The notes under the pieces were generated by a model. That model saw nothing but the letters and a program-made list of their open reading frames with translations. It was not told where the DNA came from and did no database searches. Positions 51,452-59,853 of a DNA stretch of 64,000 nt are shown one piece after another. Position 1 is the first letter of the stretch; each line of letters begins with the position of its first letter. Origin of the DNA: an uncultured Dehalococcoidia bacterium (GTDB lineage: Bacteria > Chloroflexota > Dehalococcoidia > Lucifugimonadales > UBA3495); assembly GCA_951813535.1 (NCBI GenBank), contig OX638345.1, positions 1,733,158 through 1,797,157 on the forward strand. Direction: 5' to 3'. The position numbers were made by a program, and so were the translations under genes.

Positions 51452-52543
51452 ATGCACGGCGGTGACGACGCCGGCCTTGCGGTTTCGGTGTGGACGAACC
51501 GGTTGCCGGCGGATACGGCCCTGCAAGTCAACCTGCCGGGCGAAGCCCGCCGCCTCACGCTGCGTCGGTTGCTGGACCGGCTCTTCCCGCCCGATGCCGG
51601 CGACCGCGCTGAAACCGTAGCCCGGTTGGACCGGCGGGCCAATCCCGACCTGCCGGCCTGCTACGCGGAGCTGCTGACGCTGACGGAACAGTGGCGAGCC
51701 GGACTCTGCCGGCTCTCTCTGACCTCGGGACGCGGTTGGGGTCGGCCGGCCCACCTCGACGACCCGGTATCCGCCCACTTGCGACCGCCGCCCCTGTGTC
51801 TCCGTGCCGGCGCCTGGGACGACGCTGAGCTGACGCTGACGATTCTTCCCGCCTATCGCCCGGTAGACTGGGCGGTGGCGCAGGGGTATGCGGCGAATCG
51901 AGATCACCTATTGGACTGGATGCAGTCCTGCGCGTTGCTCTACTTCGTGGACAAGCATGGCTGCGCGGTGCCCCCGCCTTCCGACCTCTCCCGGTCAGAC
52001 CCCTGCCGACCCGTGGTGTCCGGCCTGTACCGCCGCCGTTGCCTGCGACCCAGCGAAGACGGAGCAGGATCAGAAGTGGCGCCGGCCGGCCGTGAGCTGA
52101 TTGGCGCACTGCTGGCGGAGACGGAGGCGCTGATCGACGGTTTCGACCTGTTCAAGGACGCCCGCTGGAACGAGGACGCGCAGGGGGCGGAGTTCGACAG
52201 CGGGCGTGGCGCCGACTTGCGGGTTGAAGCTATCATCGCTGAGGGCCTGGATCCAGTGCGCGCCGTGTTCCTGTTGCGGCTCTACGACGGAACCCTGGAT
52301 CCCTATGCCGACCAATGGCAACAGCTGGTGGGAGACCCGGCGTGTTTTGACCAACTGCTGGAACCGGTCGTGAACCGCCCCCAGCCGCCTCCTCCCGACG
52401 CGGTTCTCGCGGCCATCATGGAGGACGGCTACTCGCTGCTGGAAACTCGGGCTGAAGTAACTGCCGACAGCCAGGCACAGTCCGAAATTCAGCGTCGCCT
52501 GCTGACCCATCAAGCTGCCGCCGGGCCTGATGCCGAGGATTGA
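51452..52543 (+). CDS. hypothetical protein, last gene of the SecA-like module
   Basis: The ATG at 51452 lies 4 bases after the lipoprotein stop; the frame is open upstream but that part overlaps the lipoprotein gene. The 363-residue soluble protein is rich in Leu, Asp and Arg. Landmarks are 'EARRLTLRRLLDRLFPPDAG', 'LTLTILPAYRPVDWAVAQGY' and a C-terminal helical part ('GYSLLETRAEVTADSQAQSE'). No family is recognised. Tight spacing argues that it belongs to the same complex as the SecA-like ATPase, the papain-fold protein and the lipoprotein. Confidence 0.7.
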   Translation: MHGGDDAGLAVSVWTNRLPADTALQVNLPGEARRLTLRRLLDRLFPPDAGDRAETVARLDRRANPDLPACYAELLTLTEQWRAGLCRLSLTSGRGWGRPAHLDDPVSAHLRPPPLCLRAGAWDDAELTLTILPAYRPVDWAVAQGYAANRDHLLDWMQSCALLYFVDKHGCAVPPPSDLSRSDPCRPVVSGLYRRRCLRPSEDGAGSEVAPAGRELIGALLAETEALIDGFDLFKDARWNEDAQGAEFDSGRGADLRVEAIIAEGLDPVRAVFLLRLYDGTLDPYADQWQQLVGDPACFDQLLEPVVNRPQPPPPDAVLAAIMEDGYSLLETRAEVTADSQAQSEIQRRLLTHQAAAGPDAED

Positions 52544-52592
52544 GCCCGACGCTCCGAATGGCCTGCCTCGTCGATCTGGTCAGCGTCCCGAT

Positions 52593-53474
52593 TCAGATGA
52601 CAATGAGCAGTATCAGTGCGGAACTCACCACCACCGCGGTTTCGACGAAGGCCACTCCCACGTTGCGCCCACCTGCTACCTGCTGGGAAACCCGCGTGTG
52701 GGGCAACAATACCAGGTCCACCGCCACCCGCAGGACATACAACAGAACGAAGCCCACCACCGAGTAGACGACAAACTCCAAAATCCCAGCCTGCCAACCG
52801 ACGAAGTCGCCGAAGGTGGCCTTGAAGGTGACCAGGCCGATTGCGATCAGGTTGCCGCCCAGAGCGATGCCCACCGCCGGGTTGTCGCGTTCAATCTCAT
52901 CGTGGATGTTGAAGGGCGTAGTCCATTCGTAGAACAGGGCGAACAGGATCAGGATCCCCAGGCCCAGGCCGAAGAACGCCAGGGCGTTGAGCGGGCCACC
53001 CTCACCGGCGATTGCTCCGGCAATGACCAGGCCGGAAGCGACGTTCACGCCAAACTCCGCTGCTGCCGCTCCTGCATTCTGATCCTGGATGATTTCGCGC
53101 TCCAGCTCGAATCGGTACAGCACCAACCGGTCGGTGACCAGCCGCATCAGGTTCAACGCAACGATTCCGGCCAGTGAGTACAAGAAAACCCACAGCACTT
53201 CCAGGCCGAAGGCGCGATCGAGTCCCAACCCGATATAGCCGTCGCCTCCCAGCGGCTCGTACACGGCCCCGAGGAACACGAGGATGACGCCCATCAAGTA
53301 CCCCGACAGGCGCAGCGCCACCGCGAGGTTGCCTTTGGTTACGATCTCCTCCTCGATACCGTGGCGAGTAACGACGTCCCGGGCCAGTTTCGCCAGGATC
53401 AATACCACCAGGCCCAGCGCCACGTAGATCAGTCCGCGAGGAAGGTAGGTCAATATGTCAATCAGTATGTCCAC
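52593..53474 (-). CDS. DUF350 membrane protein (two repeats)
   Basis: The GTG at 53474 has GGAG 9 bases upstream, giving 293 residues; longer frames read into the DUF4178 gene. About eight membrane segments form two DUF350 units, each with a conserved 'GNLAVALRLSGYLMGV' or 'NPAVGIALGGNLIAIGL' strand-helix. DUF350 proteins often travel with PspA, DUF4178 and polyamine enzymes in membrane-stress clusters. It lies 28 bases after the DUF4178 gene on the same strand. The transported species, if any, is unknown. Confidence 0.86.
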   Translation of the reverse strand: MDILIDILTYLPRGLIYVALGLVVLILAKLARDVVTRHGIEEEIVTKGNLAVALRLSGYLMGVILVFLGAVYEPLGGDGYIGLGLDRAFGLEVLWVFLYSLAGIVALNLMRLVTDRLVLYRFELEREIIQDQNAGAAAAEFGVNVASGLVIAGAIAGEGGPLNALAFFGLGLGILILFALFYEWTTPFNIHDEIERDNPAVGIALGGNLIAIGLVTFKATFGDFVGWQAGILEFVVYSVVGFVLLYVLRVAVDLVLLPHTRVSQQVAGGRNVGVAFVETAVVVSSALILLIVI

Positions 53475-53502
53475 CTGGCACGCTCCACACTCAGTCGTAT
53501 CG

Positions 53503-54132
53503 TTATTGGGCCCCTGATCGCTCTCCCGGGTATAGCAGCACGTTGTCCGGGTCAATGATTTCGCTGAAGTGGGCTTCAAATGGGAGGCCTTCGAACTTCG
53601 TGATGGCCAGCATATCTTGCCCATCGTCCGCCAGGAACTCCCACATGTAGAAGCCCTCTCCCTCGCCGGCGCGGTCGCCCGGGTAGTAGAACGCCTCGAA
53701 ACTGTTTCGGTAGGAGTAACGCCGTTCTTCGACGACCACGCCATTGTCGATCGAGTGCGCTTCGTCCAGCGCGATGAGGTCGTCCTCGGTCAAACCGATG
53801 GCGTCCAGGCCCACGGGCCGGCGTTCCGTGGTCGCGGTGACGAACAGGTTGTCGCCGTCCCCTGACCACTCCAGCCAGACCTGCCGTCGGGTGTCGGAGG
53901 CCACCAACTCGCGCCACTCGACACCGCTGCCGGCGTACCGATGGACCTGCTCCACCACCAGATATGCTTCGTCCAGGTCGAGGTTCAGACCCTGCACTAC
54001 CACCACGTCTCCGACCCGTGCGGCGTGGATGCTGTTGTCGACCGCCAGGCGATCGGCAAGACCCGACGGCCGGTTGTTTCCACGGCCCATGAGTCGGCCG
54101 AACAGCCGGCCCAACGATGATTGTTTACTCAT
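53503..54132 (-). CDS. DUF4178 protein
   Basis: This 209-residue protein is recognised as DUF4178 from 'ARVGDVVVVQGLNLDLDEAY', 'WRELVASDTRRQVWLEW', 'YSYRNSFEAFYYPGD' and 'YMWEFLADDGQDMLAITKFE'. The fold is beta-rich and the first 25 residues are basic. It forms an operon with the DUF350 membrane protein downstream. Family function is unknown; conserved neighbourhood with PspA points to the inner face of a stressed membrane. An ATG at 54132 follows a GGAGG-like site. Confidence 0.85.
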   Translation of the reverse strand: MSKQSSLGRLFGRLMGRGNNRPSGLADRLAVDNSIHAARVGDVVVVQGLNLDLDEAYLVVEQVHRYAGSGVEWRELVASDTRRQVWLEWSGDGDNLFVTATTERRPVGLDAIGLTEDDLIALDEAHSIDNGVVVEERRYSYRNSFEAFYYPGDRAGEGEGFYMWEFLADDGQDMLAITKFEGLPFEAHFSEIIDPDNVLLYPGERSGAQ

Positions 54133-54314
54133 GGCGGCCTCCTCTGCCGGAGGAAGAATGGGAACAGATGAGACCAGGCAGCGGCGTGGTCCTCAGACGC
54201 CACATTATAGCCCAGAGCTACGGCGCTCAGAGGTCGGCGCGCTTGACCGCCGCCGGCGACGCCCATTATGCTCTGTTCATATCAATCTCCGATGGAGGCT
54301 GCCGGACGCGCGGT

Positions 54315-54482
54315 ATGAGTAAAGCGGTTTTAATTCTGCTGGGCCTGGCCCTGCTGGCCCTGGGCATCCTGATGGTCCTTGGCGTTCTGGATTTCCTGCT
54401 CCGCATCGCCGGTGTGCTGTGCATCCTTGCGGCGGTGGTGATGTTGGGGATGGCCTTCTTCGGTTCGAGACGCGGCTATTGA
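54315..54482 (+). CDS. small two-helix membrane protein
   Basis: This 55-residue protein is almost entirely two hydrophobic helices ('VLILLGLALLALGILMVLGV' and 'IAGVLCILAAVVMLGMAF') with a basic end. A longer frame exists from 54117 but its added part is not protein-like. Only a weak binding site is visible (GGAGG 17 bases upstream). It lies 71 bases before pspA on the same strand and may help to anchor or sense membrane state, like PspB/PspC-type small proteins, without sequence similarity that I can see. Confidence 0.6.
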   Translation: MSKAVLILLGLALLALGILMVLGVLDFLLRIAGVLCILAAVVMLGMAFFGSRRGY

Positions 54483-54553
54483 ACTGCCGTTTGATAGACT
54501 GTCTGAACCCGGGGTACTTCGTACCCAAATACCTTCAGGAGTAAAGTGAGATC

Positions 54554-55276
54554 ATGGGCATGTTTTCCCGGATGTCCACCATTGTGAAATCAAAGATGAA
54601 CCGTATGCTGGATTCCGCAGAGGATCCGCGGGAAACGCTGGATTATTCCTACGAGAAACAGCTGGAGATGCTCCAGAACGTCAAGCGCGGAGTGGTCGAG
54701 ATGGTTACCGCCAAGCGACGCATCCAGCAGCAGGCCGACCGGGTCCAGGAGAACATCGCCCGCCTGGACCGTCAGGCTCGTCAGGCAGTCGAGGCGGATC
54801 GGGACGACCTGGCGCGACTGGCCCTGCAACGCAAGCAGACCTCCCTGACGGAACTGGAGGGATTGGACGAGCAGATCGCCGGCATGGAACGGGAGCAGGA
54901 GAAGTTGACCCAGGCCGAGCAGCGCCTGCAGACCAAGGTGGACGCCTTCCGCCACCAGAAGGAGATCATCAAGGCTCAGTACACGGCGGCCCAGGCCCAG
55001 GTGCGCATCGGCGCCGCGCTCGGCGGCATCTCCGAGGAGATGGGCGACGTTTCGCTGGCGGTGCAACGCGCCGAGAACAAGACGGACCAGATGCGGGCCA
55101 AGGCCGGCGCCATCGACGAATTGGTGGAGTCCGGCGTGCTTGACGACATTACCGGCCCCCGGGACGACATCGATCGGGAACTGGCGCAGATTTCCGCGTC
55201 CAGCAACGTGGAGGCTGAACTGGCCGCGCTGAAAAACTCCGGCGCGACGACCCCGCCCAGCGGTGGAAGCGCCTGA
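54554..55276 (+). CDS. pspA: PspA/IM30-family membrane-protecting protein
   Basis: This 240-residue peripheral membrane protein is nearly all coiled coil. It begins 'MGMFSRMSTIVKSKMNRMLD' followed by the typical 'EDPRETLDYSYEKQLEML', an ESCRT-III-like helical layout. PspA binds stressed inner membrane and helps to seal it. The C-terminal 15 residues are Gly/Ser/Pro-rich. It is followed 83 bases later by PspAA, a known partner in PspA operons of Actinobacteria and Chloroflexota. AGGAG precedes the ATG. Confidence 0.93.
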   Translation: MGMFSRMSTIVKSKMNRMLDSAEDPRETLDYSYEKQLEMLQNVKRGVVEMVTAKRRIQQQADRVQENIARLDRQARQAVEADRDDLARLALQRKQTSLTELEGLDEQIAGMEREQEKLTQAEQRLQTKVDAFRHQKEIIKAQYTAAQAQVRIGAALGGISEEMGDVSLAVQRAENKTDQMRAKAGAIDELVESGVLDDITGPRDDIDRELAQISASSNVEAELAALKNSGATTPPSGGSA

Positions 55277-55359
55277 CCGGGTTTGCTGCGGCGCAGTCGC
55301 CAACAGCCCCTGGTTATCACCATCACCTCACCCTTATCTCTAGCACTGGAGCGCAGAAC

Positions 55360-55638
55360 GTGATTGTACGGATACTTGGCGAGGGGCAGTTCAACCTGCC
55401 TGGGGCGGTCATCGATGACCTCAACGACATTGATAACCGCATGGTGGAGGCGGTGGCCGCCGAGGACGAGGTCCAATTCCGATCGCTGCTGGATGAGATG
55501 TTCCTACTGGTGCGCGACCGGGGCGAGCCGCTGCCGCTGGATCAATTGGTAGAATCGGACCTCATCCTGCCCGAAACCGATCTCACGCTGGACGAAGCGG
55601 AGCACATCTTTATCGGTGACGGTCTGCTGGCTGGCTGA
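55360..55638 (+). CDS. pspAA: PspA-associated protein PspAA
   Basis: This 92-residue protein starts at GTG 55360 with GGAG 9 bases upstream. It matches PspAA in length and pattern: 'MIVRILGEGQFNLP', 'LNDIDNRMVEAV', 'LPLDQLVESDLILPETDLTL' and the end 'IFIGDGLLAG'. PspAA is a small cytosolic partner that occurs directly after PspA in many Gram-positive-type lineages. It ends 78 bases before the convergent DUF3326 gene. Confidence 0.9.
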   Translation: MIVRILGEGQFNLPGAVIDDLNDIDNRMVEAVAAEDEVQFRSLLDEMFLLVRDRGEPLPLDQLVESDLILPETDLTLDEAEHIFIGDGLLAG

Positions 55639-55716
55639 CGGGCCGGCGGAAGCAGCCGAGATGCGCGACGTGCGCCCCGCGCATCACCGTTGGCTGCTCC
55701 GTCAGATGCCGTCGAT

Positions 55717-57069
55717 TTACTCGGCGAGCCCGGTGATCTCAGCCCCCGTCAGCGGCCGGCGTACCGCCGCCGGGTCCACGCCCGCCCGCAGCGCGGCCAT
55801 CACGCCGGCGGCTTCCCAGTAATTCTCCACAATGTGCAACTGGCCTGCGCTCCACGGCAATTCCGTCAGGTCGTTGCTCATCAGGTTGCGGTTCTCCCTC
55901 ACGGCTATGGTGGTGATGCCCTGCTCCAGCGCGGCCAGGGTCGGCAAACCCACGCAGCCGTCGGGGATCACCAGGCACGATATATCGGCGGCATTGAGTA
56001 CGCTGTGATGACGCCGGCCTTCCGGGTCGGTAATCAGCCGGGGGCTGCGCTGCAGCCCTTTCAGGATGCACTGGATCATCGCCAGCGACACGGCCTCGGC
56101 TGCCATGCGCGGATCAACCACACCAGGGTCTGCGTTGGCTATCTCCCGGCTCTCCAGCATGGGCGCATGGGCCGACGGCACGTCATAAAGCGCCGAGACC
56201 GTGTGAGTCAGCATCGCCTCCACGCCCCCCCAGGGGTTGACCATGTCGCCCATCCGGTCAAAGTACTCGAAGTGGTAGCCGGCCGGTACGTCGATCAGAG
56301 ACGTGATGGCCACCGCGTCATATTGGTTCCGCCGCCGGTCCAGTTCCGCAAACAGGGGTTCCAGCCCCCGCACCCGACCCGCCGCCCTTCCCGACCGGGC
56401 ATACCGGGAGTCCATCTGTAGGCCCTGTTCCAGCCGGAGAACCTGGGGCCTGACCAAGCCATAGGAGGTCCGGGCCGCGTTTATGGAGTTGATGGCCGCG
56501 TGGACGAATAGCTCGTCGTCATGCGGCCCAAGCACCACCAGCAGGCGATTGTTGCGGACCCTCTGCAAGCCCAACTGGCCCTGCAACAACCGGGCAATGA
56601 CGCTGCCCTCCACGTACAGGCAATTTGCCGGCATTTCGATGACGTCCGATGCGTTTACCACGTTGGGATGGGTAACCAGCGTGTCGCATACCGAGGCGAG
56701 CAGGGCGGCCACCGGCATCGCGTCTCCCGCGTGGCCGCCGATCTCCGCCCCCACTCCGGTGGGCACCAGCAGGACTGCGTTGAACTGTTGGGCGTTTTCC
56801 AGGGTACGGCGGTCCAGGTCAAAAATGGACGCCGGTCGCCGCCGGCCCTCCAACCCGCGGAGCAGGCCGATTTCGCAGTGGTGCCCTTCCCGATCGGAAT
56901 TCGGAATCCTTACCCTACCCGTCACTGCGAGCCTGATCGGAATCTCGTCCGATTGCAGTTGCTCCGTCACCGCTTCGCACAACCGCGTGAACAGGTCGGC
57001 GCTGAGCCCGTCGGTGGGGACTATCAGCTCCCGTTCGTACAGTTCGGCGGTCGCCACGGCGTCACTCAT
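55717..57069 (-). CDS. DUF3326 protein
   Basis: The ATG at 57069 overlaps the stop of the decarboxylase gene by four bases (450 residues). DUF3326 is recognised from 'LVPTGVGAEIGGHAGDAMPV', 'VTHPNVVNASDVIEMPANCL', 'YVEGSVIARLLQG' and 'ITSLIDVP', with a C-terminal 'DISCLVIPDGCVGLPTLAAL' and 'NRNLMSN' that looks like a nucleotide- or cofactor-binding loop. The function is unknown. Translational coupling to carboxynorspermidine decarboxylase suggests a role in polyamine metabolism. It is convergent with pspAA. Confidence 0.82.
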   Translation of the reverse strand: MSDAVATAELYERELIVPTDGLSADLFTRLCEAVTEQLQSDEIPIRLAVTGRVRIPNSDREGHHCEIGLLRGLEGRRRPASIFDLDRRTLENAQQFNAVLLVPTGVGAEIGGHAGDAMPVAALLASVCDTLVTHPNVVNASDVIEMPANCLYVEGSVIARLLQGQLGLQRVRNNRLLVVLGPHDDELFVHAAINSINAARTSYGLVRPQVLRLEQGLQMDSRYARSGRAAGRVRGLEPLFAELDRRRNQYDAVAITSLIDVPAGYHFEYFDRMGDMVNPWGGVEAMLTHTVSALYDVPSAHAPMLESREIANADPGVVDPRMAAEAVSLAMIQCILKGLQRSPRLITDPEGRRHHSVLNAADISCLVIPDGCVGLPTLAALEQGITTIAVRENRNLMSNDLTELPWSAGQLHIVENYWEAAGVMAALRAGVDPAAVRRPLTGAEITGLAE

Positions 57070-58262
57070 GCTCCCCATCGCGACGCGAAATCGTCGTAAG
57101 TGAACCTTCGTTTGGTGCGCAGATTGCCCTCCGCGTCCAGGGCGTAAATCGTCGGCAGGTTGACGCCGTTGAACATATGAGCCTTGACCAGGGTGTAGGC
57201 GCCCATGTTGGGAAACACGACCCGGTCACCCACCGCCAACGGACCGTCAAAGCGGTACTCCCCAAACACGTCCCCGGCCAGGCAGGTGCATCCCGCCAGC
57301 GTACAGATCCACTCCGCAGTGTCGCGGTGCCCCAGGACGTCCGGCTCGTATTGATATTCGAACACTTCCGGCATATGGTTCACCGTGGTATCCAGGATCG
57401 CCGTTCGGTGGCCGTCTCGTGTCTGGACATCCAGTACCGTGGTTACGAGATAGCACCCCGCGCGTATCAAAGCGGCGCCGGGTTCCATGATCGTCTCAAG
57501 GCCGCACTGGCGTTGCAGCAAATCTATCGTACGGTATAGGGGCGTAGTATCGGGGACGTCGCCTGTGTATTCATCATCAAACAGGTACCCACCGCCCAGG
57601 TTTACCCACTGCAGCCGGCCGTCCTCCAAGCGGTGGCCCAGAGCGGAGCGGATTTTATTCACGGTAGTTTCCAGTTGGCCAAAGTCGGTGGCGTCGCAGT
57701 TGGTGTGGAGCAACAGGCCCGAGACGGAATCCGGGTCGTCGAGGACTTCGGCTACCGTCGCCAAAGGCTCGCCCAGCCGGGACCCCAACCGGCATGGGTC
57801 ATAGCGGGCATCACCGATGAAAGACAGTTCAGGATTAACGCGCAGGCCGCACGCGACCGACCGACGCATGGCGTCTCGATAAGCGCGCCACTGACTGACC
57901 GTATTGAAGGCAACGTAGTCGCAATGCAGGCCCAGTTCCGCCGCATCTCGGGGACGCAGGCCGGGGGTGGTGAAATGCACCGTGCCCCGGTCGCCCAGAA
58001 CCGACCGCGCCAGTTTCGCTTCGAAGAGCGAACTGACGGCGAAACCATCCAGATAAGGAGCCATCAACTCCAAGGCGTCGCGAAAGCAGAAGGACTTCAC
58101 GGCGAAAAGCGCCCGGCAGCCGGTCCGTTCTCGGATTTCTGTTGCCCTTCCCAGCAGCCGGACGATGCCGGATTCGTCGTAGATGAATGCCGGGGTTTCC
58201 AACGCTGCGTCGCCGTAGAAGACGGCTTCAAGTTGTTCAGACCACCCTGAGGCGACGTTCAT
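57066..58262 (-). CDS. nspC: carboxynorspermidine/carboxyspermidine decarboxylase
   Basis: This 398-residue PLP enzyme of the alanine racemase fold removes CO2 from carboxynorspermidine or carboxyspermidine. Landmarks are 'TPAFIYDE', K56 in 'FAVKSF' (Schiff base), 'VSSLFEAKLA', 'LRVNPELSF..ARYDPCRLGSRLG', 'LLLHTNCDATDF', 'LGGGYLF', 'IMEPGAALI' and 'CLAGDVFGEYRFD'. The partner dehydrogenase is not in the window. It is divergent from the K+ channel gene across a 194-bp gap that should hold both promoters. Confidence 0.9.
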   Translation of the reverse strand: MNVASGWSEQLEAVFYGDAALETPAFIYDESGIVRLLGRATEIRERTGCRALFAVKSFCFRDALELMAPYLDGFAVSSLFEAKLARSVLGDRGTVHFTTPGLRPRDAAELGLHCDYVAFNTVSQWRAYRDAMRRSVACGLRVNPELSFIGDARYDPCRLGSRLGEPLATVAEVLDDPDSVSGLLLHTNCDATDFGQLETTVNKIRSALGHRLEDGRLQWVNLGGGYLFDDEYTGDVPDTTPLYRTIDLLQRQCGLETIMEPGAALIRAGCYLVTTVLDVQTRDGHRTAILDTTVNHMPEVFEYQYEPDVLGHRDTAEWICTLAGCTCLAGDVFGEYRFDGPLAVGDRVVFPNMGAYTLVKAHMFNGVNLPTIYALDAEGNLRTKRRFTYDDFASRWGA

Positions 58263-58456
58263 CTGCCTTCAACTCAACCGTCTGTCTTCGTTGCCACTGA
58301 CGAATTTGGATGCCCCGGACCGACCCGGTCTGCCGCCACCGGTGGACGCACGGCGGAATTGCCGCGACGTGGGCTGCAATCGTACAGTGACCGGGCCGAT
58401 CCACACCAACGCCAACACCCAATTTTCGCAGTATCCCAGTGAAGGATGGTAACAGA

Positions 58457-59383
58457 ATGGACACGGTTACGAGTTCCGACAGTCGCCCAGACCGCCGGGC
58501 AGGTTTGCGCGGTCGAGTGTACGCGTCGTTGGAAGCGCCCGACCTGCTGCGGCAGGGTGGCGCCGGCGATGGCCCGCATCTGCGCGGGTCTGTGATTCCG
58601 GAGATATTTCTGGTGTGCGTCATCCTGGTCAACACCTTGTCGCTGATCCTCTGGACCGTTCCCTCCCTGGAAGTCTCCTATGCCTTCTGGTTCCACCTGG
58701 TGGAGTATTGCACCGTATCGGTGTTCGTAGTGGAATACGGATTGCGATTCTGGGCAGCCCCCGAGGCCAACCCCGAAGGGAACCCATGGCCACAGCGCCT
58801 GCGATTCGCGATTTCGCCCACCGGGCTTATTGATGCGGCCGCCATCCTGCCGTCGTTGGTCGCAATCGTGGCATTGGTGATCTCCGGCGACAGCTTCAGC
58901 CTTTCTTTCCTGCTGGCGATACGGCTGCTGACCCGTTCGGCCAAGTTGGCCCGCTACTTCCCCGGCGGGCGCCGGCTGGGGTTGGCGCTCCGGCTGAAAG
59001 CGGGTCAGTTGCTGACCGCAGTGGCGGGGTTGCTGGTGGTGTTGGTCATCGCCGCCGCACTGATGTATTTCGCGGAAGCGGCGGCCCAGCCGGAGGTTTT
59101 TAACAGCATTCCCTCGGCGATGTGGTGGAGCGTGGTAACCCTCACCACGGTCGGATACGGCGACACCGTGCCGGTAACCGGCATCGGAAGGATGCTGGCC
59201 GCGGTGATTGCGGTGTTGGGCATCGGCCTGTTTGCTCTGCCGGCGGGCATACTGAGCGCCGCTATGATGGAGGCGAACGCAGCCGATGAGGATAAAGGCG
59301 AAGCAAACCGGTCAGCCGGCGTTTGCCCCCACTGCGGCGGAGATCTGGCGGCCAACCCGCCGGCGGCCGGCGCCAGAGTTTGA
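58457..59383 (+). CDS. voltage-gated-type potassium channel
   Basis: With ATG 58457 the protein has 308 residues (GTG 58439 is an alternative). It has six membrane segments, a short S4-like helix 'IRLLTRSAKLARYF', the pore helix 'SAMWWSVVTL' and the selectivity filter TTVGYGD. After S6 ('GLFALPAGILSAAMM') the tail carries 'VCPHCGGDLA', half of a zinc ribbon, which is unusual. It conducts K+ as a tetramer. Polyamines block many K+ channels, so the adjacent nspC is a meaningful neighbour. Confidence 0.9.
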   Translation: MDTVTSSDSRPDRRAGLRGRVYASLEAPDLLRQGGAGDGPHLRGSVIPEIFLVCVILVNTLSLILWTVPSLEVSYAFWFHLVEYCTVSVFVVEYGLRFWAAPEANPEGNPWPQRLRFAISPTGLIDAAAILPSLVAIVALVISGDSFSLSFLLAIRLLTRSAKLARYFPGGRRLGLALRLKAGQLLTAVAGLLVVLVIAAALMYFAEAAAQPEVFNSIPSAMWWSVVTLTTVGYGDTVPVTGIGRMLAAVIAVLGIGLFALPAGILSAAMMEANAADEDKGEANRSAGVCPHCGGDLAANPPAAGARV

Positions 59384-59853
59384 CGCGGCATCGCACCAGC
59401 CGAAGCAACTCTCGCGATGGATGATTCACGTACCAGCTTTCCGGAGACCCGATCTGGGAGTGTATCCAGGGCTACGCATACCGGGTGCAAACTGGTTTGA
59501 GGGAGTCAAACCAATTGAGCGCAGTCAGCGAACGCAAATCCAGTGGCCGCTCGCCAAGTGTCAATGGGGGCGGCAAGACATACAACTGAGGTGACGAACT
59601 CCGGGGAAAATGTCCAGTTAACGGTGCAGCAGACCAGTCACTTGTGGACGGCTCACACGGTTTTTCACCGTCGCCGCCGGACCACCGTGCTGAAAAACTC
59701 GCGGACACACTGTGCGCCCGGCTCGCGGACCACCTCGCCTGCGCCGCTTGAATGTACCAAGTGGAGGTCAGCGAGGACGCTTTCCCTGGACGTCAACGCC
59801 CCAGTCGCCCACTTTTCCGCCGCCGATTTCACGCCGGCCGATCGACTGAAGTT
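59384..59853. other. 470-bp gap without a recognised gene
   Basis: It lies between a plus-strand channel gene and a convergent hydrolase gene. Short frames here lack start signals and family features. No clear terminator was seen. Confidence 0.4.
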
